DNA of 64,000 bases from Marinoscillum sp040218045 (GCA_040218045.1 JAVJQA010000019.1:62001-126000), one strand, 5' to 3'; numbered from the stretch's first letter, positions 1 to 8,990 are shown. Numbers and translations are program-made. The notes: a model not told the origin generated them from the sequence alone.

Positions 1-2451
1 GTGGAATAGCCAGCACATTTCCAATCAATACTAAAATCATGAAATCCTTTGAGAGTAAAAGGATGATTTGGCGGATGGATGCACCAAGGGTTTTTCTAAT
101 CCCAATTTCTTTGGTTTTGCTCAAGGCAACAAACGACACAAGTCCTAAAAGTCCGATGGAAGAGATCACAATGATCATGACCGTGAATACACCCAATAGA
201 GTAACGAGCTGTTGTTCCTTTTTGTATTGGCGATCAAAGTCCACGTCTAAGAAAGAGTATTCCATTGGATAATCGGGGAACAATTGCGTCCATTTTTCCT
301 CAAGTTGAGTTATGAGCTCAGTAGTGTTTCCTGATCCAAACTGAATCGCAAAATAACGTCCGTAGCTAGTGCTGGAGTAATCCATGGCTTTAGGCCAAAT
401 AGGATTCTGTAAACCCAATCCATGATAATCTTTGACCACTCCAATCACTTTGCCCTCAGGTGTGCCTGATGGAGATACAATTCGTTTACCTATAGCCTCT
501 TCCGGGCTGTTCCAGCCCATAGCAGTAACACAGGTTTCGTTGATGATAAGTCCATCCTCCAGTTCAGATGGCCTATCCAGTTCAAAGTTTCTTCCGGCAA
601 TTAATTGCAAATTGAGTGTGTTGATATAGTCTTCATCGATGGCCATGTATTCAGTGGTCACATGATCTTCAGAGACTTTTTCGGCATAAGCCCACTGGCC
701 TTGCCATCCTGGTCTTCCAGGTAGGACATTGTTGAAACTCGCGTTTGTGACGTTGGCAATCCCCTTCAGTTCGTTTTTGAATGAAGCTTTTTTAGTAGCT
801 CCGGGTACATTGGAAGCATCGATGATCAATACCTGTTCTTTGTTAAAACCAAGGTTTTGATTTTGCATAAACCTGATCTGATCCATCACTAAAAATGTGA
901 AAAGGATCACTGCGGAAGCTGTAAAGAACTGAAATACGATGAGTACTTTTCGTAAAGGGATTCCTCCGGATTTCAATGATTTACCCGAAAGCGCTTTCAA
1001 TGGCCTCACTCCAGAGATATAGATGGCTGGGTAAAGACCAGCCAAAAGGGAGGTGACGAGGATGAGTCCAATGGCTGCAGATATCGCTTCCAAACTAAAC
1101 AGGGACCAGAGCGAATAGCTTTTTTCCAGTATTTCGTTGAAAAACGGGAGCCCAAGTTGGATCAAAATTAAGGCAAGCACAAAAGACATTGAAGTGATGA
1201 GCAAAGACTCAATGAGAAACTGGATGGTGAGGTTGCCACGTGTTGATCCTGCAACCTTGCGCATCCCGACCTCTTTGGCCCGGTAAATGGATCTTGCCGT
1301 ACTGAGGTTGGTATAGTTCACGCAAGCCAGGAGTAAGATAAATACAGCAATGAGGGAAACGGTTCTGACTCTATCTTTGGAGCGTAAGGTCCGAAACCAT
1401 TGTAGAGTCCGGAATTGAGATAGATATCTTTCATGGGAACAAAACCTACCTGAAAGCTTACACCCATTTCAGTGAGCCAATCGCCTACATTGTCCATATA
1501 GAGCGAGGAGGCTTTGTTTTCTAATTCAGATATATTGGCTCCATTCTTTAGTAATAAATAATTTCTTACGTTAAAATTTCCCCATCCTTCCGTATAGCTG
1601 AACCATCCGGATACTTTTTCATAAGTCGAAAAGGATATCAACATGTCAAACTGAATATGTGAATTTCTGGGAGGATTAGCTACTATTCCTGTAATTTGAA
1701 AGTCCAGGGAATCTCTAAGCGTAATTATTTCTCCAAGTGCAGAACCCTCAAAGTATTGATTTTTGATGTCTTCAGTGATCACTATGGAATAGGGTTCTGT
1801 CAGTGCAGTTTTGGGGTTTCCTTCCAGCATGTGGAAACTAAAGAGCTCAAAGAAATCCTCACTGGTAAAATGAATGTCATGATCAAAGCGCTTGTTATTA
1901 TGATTAAGTTTGAAACTACCGGAGGCTTTTTTGGCGTAAACAATGGCTTCTACTTCAGGATATTCGGTCTTTAAAGTATAGGCTACAGGCCACGCATTGG
2001 TTTCCATGGTACCTTCTTCACCTGAATGGCTCACAATCTTATAAATGTGGTCACCTTTTTGGTGAAACTTGTCAAATGAAAGTTCATCAGCGATGTAGTA
2101 GAACATCAGGCCAGCAATGGCCAGACCAAGTGCCAGACCGATCAGGTTAATAGTTGAGTGTACTTTGAACCTTAAAAGTGATCTGATGGCAACTTTAAAA
2201 TGATTTTGGAGCATAGCAATAAATTGAAATCTTAATATCCAATTGAAGTTTTTGAGGAGGTTAGGTTTGAGTATTTTAAGGGTTTCTAAGATGAAGCGCC
2301 TTCTGGCCCGGGAGCTTGATCCTGTGGCTAAGTCGTCTGCAAATACTTCCTCCATATCACCAAGTACTTCTTCTTGAAATTCAGGTTTGATGCAGCGCTT
2401 GACAAGCCAGGTAGCGCATTTGGGAGGCTTAATTTCTGTTTCAGAGCTCAT
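1..2451 (-). pseudogene. FtsX/MacB-like ABC permease, frameshifted and cut by the window start
   Basis: Inner-membrane permease of the large Bacteroidota FtsX family. Residues 1-80 form the soluble N-terminal extension typical of PadR-linked members (permease prefix domain). A TM helix near 105-125 (INLIGLALGLAIAG) and a periplasmic MacB-like domain follow. The open frame stops at 1318, but an adjacent frame continues to base 1 with clear FtsX core motifs (ACVNYTNLSTARS, RAKEVGMRKVAGS, KEIGIRKTLGAS). Restoring one base near 1381-1386, between GPY and SKDRVR, rejoins the frames. I see no other stop in the second frame, so this is a single frameshift: either a young pseudogene or a sequencing error. 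The last part of the protein lies outside the window. The start overlaps the PadR stop by 4 bp (ATGA). Confidence 0.85.
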
Positions 2452-2777
2452 AGGTTGCTCGTGGCGATTTGAATGTTTGACCAGAACCCTTCCCGAATTT
2501 CTTTGATTTCCCTAAGTGTTTGATGAGCGTAGGGGGTAGCGGTATAGATCCGCTTACGTTTGCCACCTCTCTTGTTTGTAGCATCGCCAAATTCAGAATT
2601 TAGAAATCCTTTTTCTTCCATTCTCTTCAATGCCGACTGAATAGACCCAACGCTTAAGCGTTCATTTAGTCTTTCTTCCAACTCTTTTTTAATGGCGACC
2701 CCATAGGCTTCATTGGCCAAAACAATGACTGTAAGCAAAACGAGCTCTTCAAATTCTCCCAGTTTGGTTTTCTTCAT
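2448..2777 (-). CDS. PadR-family transcriptional regulator
   Basis: A 109-residue winged-helix regulator with the usual PadR opening (GEFEELVLLTVIVLANEAYGV), a recognition region (LSVGSIQSALKRMEEKGFL) and the basic wing (KRGGKRKRIY). Short PadR proteins of this type are normally encoded just before an FtsX permease and are thought to repress it. Here the stop overlaps the permease start (ATGA), so the two are probably translationally coupled. A direct repeat in its leader (2789-2834) is a candidate autoregulatory site. A closely similar PadR/permease pair lies at 55.8-58.8 kb. Confidence 0.93.
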   Translation of the reverse strand: MKKTKLGEFEELVLLTVIVLANEAYGVAIKKELEERLNERLSVGSIQSALKRMEEKGFLNSEFGDATNKRGGKRKRIYTATPYAHQTLREIKEIREGFWSNIQIATSNL

Positions 2778-2788
2778 GTCTATATTAT

Positions 2789-2834
2789 TCGTAATTGCAG
2801 TAAAAATAGTTACAGATATTAATCGTAATTGCAG
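2789..2834. promoter_or_regulatory. Direct repeat upstream of padR, candidate PadR operator
   Basis: TCGTAATTGCAG occurs twice, at 2789-2800 and 2823-2834, 34 bp apart. On the coding (minus) strand each copy continues as CTGCAATTACGA followed by A/T-TAATAT, so about 19 bp are shared. The position, 10-60 bp upstream of the padR start, suits an autoregulatory operator. This function is inferred from position and repetition only. Confidence 0.5.
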
Positions 2835-2887
2835 ATTAAATTACTAATGTGGGTTTAAATCTATTGAATGGCTGTTTTGAAATTATT

Positions 2888-2921
2888 ACTATAAAAATAG
2901 TTGTATAACTATAAATATAGT
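2888..2921 (+). promoter_or_regulatory. Two tandem 14-bp dyads, candidate BlaI/MecI operators
   Basis: ACTATAAAAATAGT (2888-2901) and ACTATAAATATAGT (2908-2921) each have 5-bp inverted arms ACTAT/ATAGT. Their centres are 20 bp apart, about two helical turns. They end 14 bp before the start codon of a BlaI-family repressor, which suits cooperative binding of two repressor dimers over the promoter. BlaI/MecI proteins are known to bind such short A/T-rich dyads and repress their own operon. The link here is inferred. Confidence 0.65.
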
Positions 2922-2935
2922 AATATAATTGTCTC

Positions 2936-3316
2936 ATGAAAGCGTTGACCAAAGCAGAAGAACAAGCAATGAAATATCTCTGGGAGCTGGAGAAAGGATA
3001 TCTCAAGGATATCGTAGCTCAGTATGATGAGCCAGCTCCCGCTTATACCACCGTGTCTACTGTGGTGAATGTATTGGTGAAAAAAGAGTTTATTGGTTTT
3101 GTAACTCATGGCAAGTCCAAGGAGTATTATCCTTTGGTATCGAAGGCAGACTATGCCAGAGAGTCCATCCAGGGGATGATGCATACATTCTTTGATGACA
3201 GTCCAAAACAGTTTGCTTCATTTTTCACTCAGGAAAATGAGTTGAACCTGGAGGAGCTGAAAGAATTACAGGAGATGATCGCTGCTGAGATCAAAAAACA
3301 ACAGGGTAATGGCTAA
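2936..3316 (+). CDS. BlaI/MecI/CopY-family transcriptional repressor
   Basis: A 126-residue winged-helix repressor. The N-terminus (LTKAEEQAMKYLWEL) and recognition helix area (PAYTTVSTVVNVLVKKEF) are typical of the BlaI/MecI family, followed by a C-terminal dimerisation helix with the dangling SFFTQENELNLEELKELQ segment. In characterised systems the repressor is cleaved after a membrane M56 protease senses a signal. The next gene encodes such a protease and overlaps this one by 8 bp, so they form one operon, presumably autorepressed through the two dyads just upstream. The natural signal cannot be read from the sequence; beta-lactam resistance should not be assumed, since no beta-lactamase gene is nearby. 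Confidence 0.93.
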   Translation: MKALTKAEEQAMKYLWELEKGYLKDIVAQYDEPAPAYTTVSTVVNVLVKKEFIGFVTHGKSKEYYPLVSKADYARESIQGMMHTFFDDSPKQFASFFTQENELNLEELKELQEMIAAEIKKQQGNG

Positions 3317-5210
3317 TTGGATGATTTATTTAATTAAGGTCAGCTGCTTTCATGGAGTACTGATCTTGTTTTACCTGGTGTTTTTAAGAAAACTCACCTT
3401 TTATAAATTCAATCGGTTCTTCTTGCTTGGAACGATCATTTTTGGATTGTTTCTGCCATTGATGCGGGTTGAGCAGCCTCCAGTACAGGAAGCAAATCAA
3501 GAGTTTGTCAACATGATTGCCACAAAAATTGACCAATCATCAAGACTTGTGAGTAATCCTATAGTCACGGCAGAGCCCTTGATTAATTGGGACTGGCTAC
3601 TTGCCTTGGGTTACGGACTGGGTGTTTTTCTGCTGTTTCAGCGCTATTTAATCAACTTTATAAAGATCAGAAAATTTAGATATGGATATCAGTTAATTAA
3701 TAAAATTGGAGCAATTGAGGTGTTTAGAACGCCCTTTTCTCAGCCATTTTCATTTTTTAAGTCAGTTTTTATTCCAGGTAATATTGAGGAAACCACTGAT
3801 TTAGATCTGGTGATGGCACATGAGCTAGAGCATGTCAGTCTTGGTCATTCCTATGACCGCATGTTTGTTGATTTCATTGTTGTTCTTTTTTGGTTCAACC
3901 CTTTCATATACCTATTGAGGAAGTCCCTTATAGAAGTCCATGAATACCAGGTAGATGCAGTAGTGGCACGTGATGCCAAAGCAAAAATCTACTACCAGAT
4001 GTCATTGGTCAAAATGGCTGGAGGTGGGTTCGTGGGTCCGGTGAGCTTCTTCAATTTTTCAACCATTAAAAAAAGAATACAAATGATGAATCAAAATAAA
4101 TCTAAAAGAATTTCACTTACCAGTTTACTCATTTTAGTGCCTGTGTTAGTGGTTATGGTGTCTTTGTTTTCATTTGAGATGAAAGAGAGACATGTGAAAA
4201 CACTAGTTTTGGATGCGCCAAAACCAATAGTTGAGCATAAAACAATTGGTGAAAAGCCCTCTGTTTTCCCGGTATCAACAGAAGATGGCAAGGTACGGGT
4301 ATCGTCGACTTTCGGTATGAGAGACGATCCGTTTGATAAAAAGCGGAAGCACCATTTTGGGATAGACATTTCAGCTCAGAGCGGGACCCCAGTGATAGCA
4401 ACTGCAGCTGGGGAAGTCATAGAACTGGAAGTACAGCCCAGTGGATACGGCAAATATCTGGTGATAGATCATGGAGACGGGTATACCACTAAGTATGCGC
4501 AACTGTCTACTTTCGAAGTTCAAAAAGGGGATATAGTTGTGAAGAAGCAGTTGATAGCGCGAGTAGGAAGCTCAGGCCGATCTACAGCACCGCACCTGCA
4601 TTATGAAGTAAGGAAAGACGGGAAGCCCGTAGATCCAATTCCATATATTTCTGATTACAAGTTTTCACAGGAAATCCAGCTAAAGAGTAAAGCATTTGCC
4701 GAAGCTGATCAAGCTCAGAGGGAAGCGGAAAATCAAAGGCTTCTAGCTGGAAATCAGCTTACTGAGGCCGATTTACAACGAATGGAGGCAGAACAAAGTA
4801 GGTTAAAAGCTGAAGAGATGAGACTGTTGGCAGAGGAGCAACAACTTGCTCAAGAGGAAAACCGGGAATTACTTGAGGAAGAGCGGGCTGAGCTGGTGGT
4901 GCAAAGAGAACTAGCTGAGCAGAATCTAAGGTTGGCCGAACGTGAAAGAGATCTTGCTGAGCATCAGGAACTAAAGGTAGAAGAAGCTGCAAGGCTGATT
5001 GAAATCCAAAACCAGGAGCTGGAACTGCAAAAGGAACTTGAAGTAAATAACGAGGTAGATGTGGAGAACAACTTAAACTTAAATCAGGATGTGAAGGTAA
5101 ACCCCAATGTAACTAATGATTTAAACCTGAAAGTGAACACGGATAAGGTCAAAGTCAAAGAGAAGGAGCCTAAAGACAAGAACAAGCAGAAACCTAAAGA
5201 TAACCACTAA
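3309..5210 (+). CDS. M56 BlaR1-like membrane protease fused to an M23 peptidoglycan endopeptidase domain
   Basis: A 633-residue fusion. Residues 1-300 are a BlaR1/M56 module: several TM helices, and a zinc site HELEH at residues 171-175 within MAHELEHVSLGHSYDR. A further TM helix lies near 265-285 (LTSLLILVPVLVVMVSLF). Residues about 330-445 are an M23/LytM domain with its zinc ligands visible: H349-x3-D353 and H429-L-H431 (HLHYEVRKDGKPVDP). Residues about 450-590 are a long Glu/Gln-rich coiled coil, then a low-complexity N/V/K tail. Usual BlaR1 proteins carry a penicillin-binding sensor outside; here a LytM domain takes that place, so wall sensing or local wall cleavage is a reasonable inference. 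Co-transcribed with the BlaI-type gene (8-bp overlap) and followed by a terminator. Confidence 0.88.
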   Translation: MANWMIYLIKVSCFHGVLILFYLVFLRKLTFYKFNRFFLLGTIIFGLFLPLMRVEQPPVQEANQEFVNMIATKIDQSSRLVSNPIVTAEPLINWDWLLALGYGLGVFLLFQRYLINFIKIRKFRYGYQLINKIGAIEVFRTPFSQPFSFFKSVFIPGNIEETTDLDLVMAHELEHVSLGHSYDRMFVDFIVVLFWFNPFIYLLRKSLIEVHEYQVDAVVARDAKAKIYYQMSLVKMAGGGFVGPVSFFNFSTIKKRIQMMNQNKSKRISLTSLLILVPVLVVMVSLFSFEMKERHVKTLVLDAPKPIVEHKTIGEKPSVFPVSTEDGKVRVSSTFGMRDDPFDKKRKHHFGIDISAQSGTPVIATAAGEVIELEVQPSGYGKYLVIDHGDGYTTKYAQLSTFEVQKGDIVVKKQLIARVGSSGRSTAPHLHYEVRKDGKPVDPIPYISDYKFSQEIQLKSKAFAEADQAQREAENQRLLAGNQLTEADLQRMEAEQSRLKAEEMRLLAEEQQLAQEENRELLEEERAELVVQRELAEQNLRLAERERDLAEHQELKVEEAARLIEIQNQELELQKELEVNNEVDVENNLNLNQDVKVNPNVTNDLNLKVNTDKVKVKEKEPKDKNKQKPKDNH

Positions 5211-5215
5211 AGAGG

Positions 5216-5238
5216 AGCCGGCAGAAGCCGGCTTTTTT
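5216..5238 (+). terminator. Rho-independent terminator after the BlaI/M56 operon
   Basis: Perfect 7-bp stem AGCCGGC (5216-5222) / GCCGGCT (5227-5233) with a 4-nt loop, running straight into six T. It starts 5 bp after the M56-M23 stop codon. Confidence 0.9.
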
Positions 5239-5302
5239 GTTGGGTTTGTAAAACTCGGTAATACGAAAAAATTTAATTACATTGATTCAAAATATCTACC
5301 GT

Positions 5303-5998
5303 ATGCATCTACCCGGATATTGGATTTTTTGTTTAATTTTTCTGACTGGGTGTGTGAGTTCTTCAAACCTTTTTCAGGATGGCCACACCAATGGGAGCAA
5401 AGAATGGAGTGCAGCCCTTTCAGCATCATACAATTATGTCTCGAAGTATGAAGCAGATTCTACCAATGGATCCGTTAAATTAGAACCATATAAACTTGCA
5501 GCACCATGGTTACAGATCCAGGGTCAATATGGATTGACTGATCGATTGGATGTAGGAGGAAGTTTTGGTCTTGGACTATTCACACTTGGCTTTCAGGGCT
5601 TTTCCAAATTATCACTGTTCCCCAATGATCAGAAATTTGGAATTTCAGCTTTTGGACTAGTGGGTTATGCTACCCTCAATGAAAATTTTAACACGAACAA
5701 CGAAAGTGTAAACTATTATAATTTCTTGGTTGGTCTACCTTTAAGTTACAGTTTTACGAGTAAAAATTCCCTTGTATTTCAGCCTATGATTTCCTGGGAC
5801 AACTATATTTATAAATTTCCAGAAGATGGGGTAGTTTATATGGGAGAGCAACATACTATGGCATACCGTTTAGGTTTAGGATGGATCCATACCAATTCAA
5901 AAGCTAACAAAGTACATTATAATCTTGCTTTGAATTATTCGGAGGCCAGTGGTCGTGTACTGCCATCTCTGGGAATTGCTGTACATCCGGCAAAATAG
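5303..5998 (+). CDS. Outer-membrane lipoprotein, beta-barrel-like, function unknown
   Basis: About 231 residues when started at the ATG at 5303; a TTG at 5282 is possible but adds an unlikely extension. The N-terminus is a lipoprotein signal (WIFCLIFLTGC, lipobox LTGC). The rest alternates amphipathic strands (AAPWLQIQGQYGLTDRLDVGGSFGLGLF, split here by eye into strands) and ends in repeated aromatic/glycine strands, as in small outer-membrane barrels. No catalytic motif is seen. It is expressed alone after a terminator and faces a convergent response-regulator pseudogene 7 bp away. A transport or structural envelope role is only a guess. Confidence 0.75.
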   Translation: MHLPGYWIFCLIFLTGCVSSSNLFQDGHTNGSKEWSAALSASYNYVSKYEADSTNGSVKLEPYKLAAPWLQIQGQYGLTDRLDVGGSFGLGLFTLGFQGFSKLSLFPNDQKFGISAFGLVGYATLNENFNTNNESVNYYNFLVGLPLSYSFTSKNSLVFQPMISWDNYIYKFPEDGVVYMGEQHTMAYRLGLGWIHTNSKANKVHYNLALNYSEASGRVLPSLGIAVHPAK

Positions 5999-6005
5999 CA
6001 TGGCA

Positions 6006-6405
6006 CTAATGGTTTAAGTACCTTTTGATCACCTTGAGCAAAACCTCTGGACTCAATGGTTTGGTCATAAAATCCTGAAGCACCTCATATTCCTTTGCTT
6101 TAGAGGCGTCATCAGGATTAGAACTTGTTGTGAGCATCATCACCACTACTTCTGCCTTTAGGTCATCTGACAATTCTTCATAGGCATCAAGAAACTCCCA
6201 CCCATTCATTACAGGCATGTTGATGTCAAGGAATATTAAGTTTGGTAACAGGTCTGAGCTTTTGTTTTTTAAATAGTACAGTGCTTCCGAACCATCAGTT
6301 TTCACTATGATATTCACATCCTGTAGGCTTTTACGGATGACTGACATGAAAAAAATTGTCGTCCGGATTGTCATCTATAAGCATGATGTGTAAGGGATCT
6401 TTCAT
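6006..6405 (-). pseudogene. Response regulator receiver protein, frameshifted near the N-terminus
   Basis: A single-domain CheY-like receiver. The ATG at 6405 gives MKDPLHIMLIDDNPDDNFF, containing the acidic pocket DD, then the frame breaks at a run of seven A (6349-6355, plus strand). The rest of the receiver continues in the neighbouring frame: phospho-acceptor Asp in LIFLDINMPVMNGWEF, the conserved Thr in MMLTTSS and Lys in FMTKPLSPE. Removing one base of the run restores a normal protein of about 132 residues. It overlaps the histidine-kinase remnant upstream by ATGA (6402-6405), so it was the partner of that kinase. Real decay is likely because the kinase is also broken, but a homopolymer error is possible. 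Confidence 0.8.
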
Positions 6406-7014
6406 ATCAGGTCATTAGATATTGTAAAAATGAAGGAGCTACCTTGCCCAGCAGTTGAATCTACAGAGATGGATCCACCATGAAGTTCAACAATTTTTTT
6501 TGCAGTTGGCCAAACCAATACCCTGTCCTTCATGGCCAGAATTGGTAGCTCTTCGAAAAACTAAGAAAATTTTATCAAATTGGGATCGATCGATCCCAAT
6601 TCCATTATCACTAACGAGAAATTCGTAGTAGATAGATTTGAGTGAACAAGATATTGTGATTTTAGGAGCTACATCCAGTTTTCTGAATTTCACCGCGTTG
6701 CTAAGTAAATTTTGAAAAAGCTGGCGGAGCTTAAGCTTGTAGCCGCTGATCGTGTGTGGCAGCTCCTCAATGATAATTTCTGCTTCATTGCTATCAATCA
6801 GGCTTTGTAAATCTTCTTTGACAGATTCGATCAATTCTTTGCAATCAATTCGTTCCAGGGCTGAGCTCATCAACACGAAGACCAATTGTCCGACAAGCCT
6901 TTCAAGTTACTGAAGATCAATTACTTTTTTCAGGTACACCTGACCCACGAATAAAATGATGGTGAGCAGAGCCAGAGACAGGTAATACTTTAGGTTAGCA
7001 AGTTTTGATAACAT
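6402..7014 (-). pseudogene. Sensor histidine kinase remnant with internal deletion, stop and frameshift
   Basis: The ATG at 7014 opens a 35-residue fragment with one TM helix (YYLSLALLTIILFVGQVYL) ending in a stop at 6907-6909. The next recognisable part (SSALERIDCKEL onwards) is the linker and ATPase domain: N-box LFQNLLSNAVKFR, G1 box SDNGIGID, then GQGIGLANCKK. The sensor region and the phospho-accepting HisKA domain are missing, so an internal piece has been lost. A second break lies in a run of eight T (6494-6501, plus strand); removing one base restores the usual C-terminus (IVELHGGSISVDS) ending at 6402, overlapping the regulator start. A deletion plus a stop cannot come from one base-calling error, so this locus is truly decaying. 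Confidence 0.8.
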
Positions 7015-7097
7015 GGATTATGACTTATCAGATTTAGTCAATGATGACATTAATCAATGAAGGCAATAAGATAACCGAAAAGATTTTTTTAGAGTAG

Positions 7098-8297
7098 CTA
7101 AAAATCGATTTTAGCCATTTTGATTAGCGTGGTTGAGTCTTGAACAACAGTCCATGCGAAGAAAAGCGAATCTTTGTATTTTTCCATCTGAGGAAATCCA
7201 CTTCCACGTGAGTCACTGGTTTCAGCAATGGTAAGAGAAGGTTCCGAAATCCCAGTGATATAAACTTTCTTGGCTTTGATTACTGACTTGTCCATTTGTT
7301 TTCCAAGCCAACTGATCATTGCCGATTGCTCATCGAGCATCACCACATCTACACGACCCAATGGCGTATTGTTATCAATGATTATAGGATCCTGAAAGTG
7401 CCTTCCTCCATCTGTTGAAAATGCTAATTTAACCTGAGGTTGATCTTTGGCACCTGTAAACCAGGCTACCGAAAGTGTATTGTTGATTGCATCAATTCTT
7501 GGGCCATTGACAGGGCAACCAGCAATGTTCCAGTTGTCCTGTGCAACAGTAGTAGGCTCTGTCCATCTGCCTGCTTCTTTTCTGACAATTGAAATGTCAC
7601 GAATCTCTAGTTCGGAGCGATCACGATAAACAAAAACAGGACCCTGAGATGTCATTGCGCCTCCAGTTTGACAGCAGTCACAGGTTTTACTATCCAGTTC
7701 CTTCTCCTCAGTCAGCGTACCATCAGTTTTGACAACAGCTGTCCTCAGTGTCATGGCGCCACCATGAGAGTGGTTGTTACCTCCAGTATTTCGTCCGTCG
7801 AGCCAAGCTACCTGAAAGGTGCTATCGGATAGGGGGAGCATAGTGACAAACCCATGCTCTGTCGGGGTACTGTCTGTATGAAGTAAGAATGGTGAGGACC
7901 ACTCTCCATTGGATTTTGTCTTCAAGTTTACATCATAGGAGTAAGTGCCTTCATTGCTTTTTTTTAGAAAATGTGCGAGTAAACCTCCATTAGAAGATGA
8001 GGAAATCATTGGGTAATCTGCCCAGTTGACAAACCAGTGCACACCAGAAGCTATTTCTTCCACTTCTGACCATTCTTTTTCATATCTGGAGTACCTCAGG
8101 CTTACGGAATCACCAAATTGCTCCAACCAGGAAAAATAGAGAAGATTATCTCCACCAAGGATCAGGTGTGGTAGGCTGGCTGCTCCACCCGAAGGGTTGT
8201 CAATGTAGGCAATAACCGTCTTTTTTTCCTGTGCATTTCTAGGGCTACCACAGCACGCCAGTAATGATATGGCTAACAATCCGAATGTAAATTTCAT
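7098..8297 (-). CDS. Sialidase-fold (BNR-repeat) lipoprotein
   Basis: 399 residues with a lipoprotein-like signal (GLLAISLLACCGS). The body shows Asp-box/BNR-like strands, clearest in AFSTDGGRHFQDP and in the repeated pattern of W/F-rich strands with D-x-R or S-x-S-x-G-G turns, as expected of a six-bladed beta-propeller. A Cys cluster (CDCCQTGG) near residues 205-212 could bind a metal. The catalytic Arg triad of true sialidases is not evident, so it may bind rather than cleave carbohydrate, or be a non-enzymatic propeller. It sits 48 bp downstream of a DUF4136 lipoprotein on the same strand and may share its transcript. Confidence 0.7.
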   Translation of the reverse strand: MKFTFGLLAISLLACCGSPRNAQEKKTVIAYIDNPSGGAASLPHLILGGDNLLYFSWLEQFGDSVSLRYSRYEKEWSEVEEIASGVHWFVNWADYPMISSSSNGGLLAHFLKKSNEGTYSYDVNLKTKSNGEWSSPFLLHTDSTPTEHGFVTMLPLSDSTFQVAWLDGRNTGGNNHSHGGAMTLRTAVVKTDGTLTEEKELDSKTCDCCQTGGAMTSQGPVFVYRDRSELEIRDISIVRKEAGRWTEPTTVAQDNWNIAGCPVNGPRIDAINNTLSVAWFTGAKDQPQVKLAFSTDGGRHFQDPIIIDNNTPLGRVDVVMLDEQSAMISWLGKQMDKSVIKAKKVYITGISEPSLTIAETSDSRGSGFPQMEKYKDSLFFAWTVVQDSTTLIKMAKIDF

Positions 8298-8345
8298 CGG
8301 ATAAGTTTAGCACAAAAATGGTGAACGGGAGTATTTTGAAATGAC

Positions 8346-8891
8346 TTAGTTATTTCTATGCTCGTATTTGGAGAAGATCATAGAGACTGCATTTCTGACC
8401 TCTTCTTGTTTATTTTTGGTGTTTGTTTCCAGAACTTCTGGCGCGTACCCTTGCCATACGAGCTGTCGTCTATCCTTATCAATCAGTTCTATGATTACTC
8501 CTCCTTGTTTCCGCTGGGAGGTACTTGTAGTAGGCGCAAAGGGGTAGTAATAATAAGAGTAGGGCGAATAAGCATAACTACTTTGATTGCTCTTTTGCTC
8601 CACCAATACTCGTGAGTTCACCAGTAAGTCAGGATCTGATGCATCCAACACATAGCCTCTGCCTTTCATTTCGGATTCTAATGCAGTTTTTAAACGTTTT
8701 TTGGTCAATGAGTTATAGAAGAGCGGATCTTTTCCATTTTCACTTTGAAACTCATCTGACCAGTAGTAAGATTTGTATTGATTGAAATCTGCGTCCTGAT
8801 CAAAATCAGTAATTACAGAGTAGGGTGAGACCGCACACCCAGTGATGGTTAGAATGGTGATTGCTATATGAAATAATCTGAAGCGTTTCAT
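8346..8891 (-). CDS. DUF4136-family lipoprotein
   Basis: 181 residues. Signal peptide with lipobox TITGC, then the DUF4136 pattern: DFDQDADFNQYKSYYW near the mature N-terminus, ..RLKTALESEMKGRGY.. in the middle and a final basic/acidic strand (GGVIIELIDKDRRQLVWQG). A low-complexity S/Y/P insert (residues about 105-125) separates the halves. DUF4136 proteins are cell-envelope lipoproteins without a defined biochemical role. An unusually good ribosome binding site (AAGGAGGA, about 4 nt before the ATG) suggests high expression, uncommon in this phylum. Confidence 0.85.
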   Translation of the reverse strand: MKRFRLFHIAITILTITGCAVSPYSVITDFDQDADFNQYKSYYWSDEFQSENGKDPLFYNSLTKKRLKTALESEMKGRGYVLDASDPDLLVNSRVLVEQKSNQSSYAYSPYSYYYYPFAPTTSTSQRKQGGVIIELIDKDRRQLVWQGYAPEVLETNTKNKQEEVRNAVSMIFSKYEHRNN

Positions 8892-8894
8892 TCT

Positions 8895-8902
8895 TCCTCC
8901 TT
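8895..8902 (-). promoter_or_regulatory. Strong Shine-Dalgarno site of the DUF4136 gene
   Basis: On the minus strand AAGGAGGA precedes the ATG at 8891 with the standard spacing. Most other starts in this window have only weak A-rich leaders, so this site stands out and confirms the start. Confidence 0.7.
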
Positions 8903-8990
8903 ATTTTGGTTTAACAATCCTTATTTCTACAACGGTTTAATGCAGCAGGTGTTTGGCGTAATTAACCTTTTCTGATGTTATTTAAGTTAG

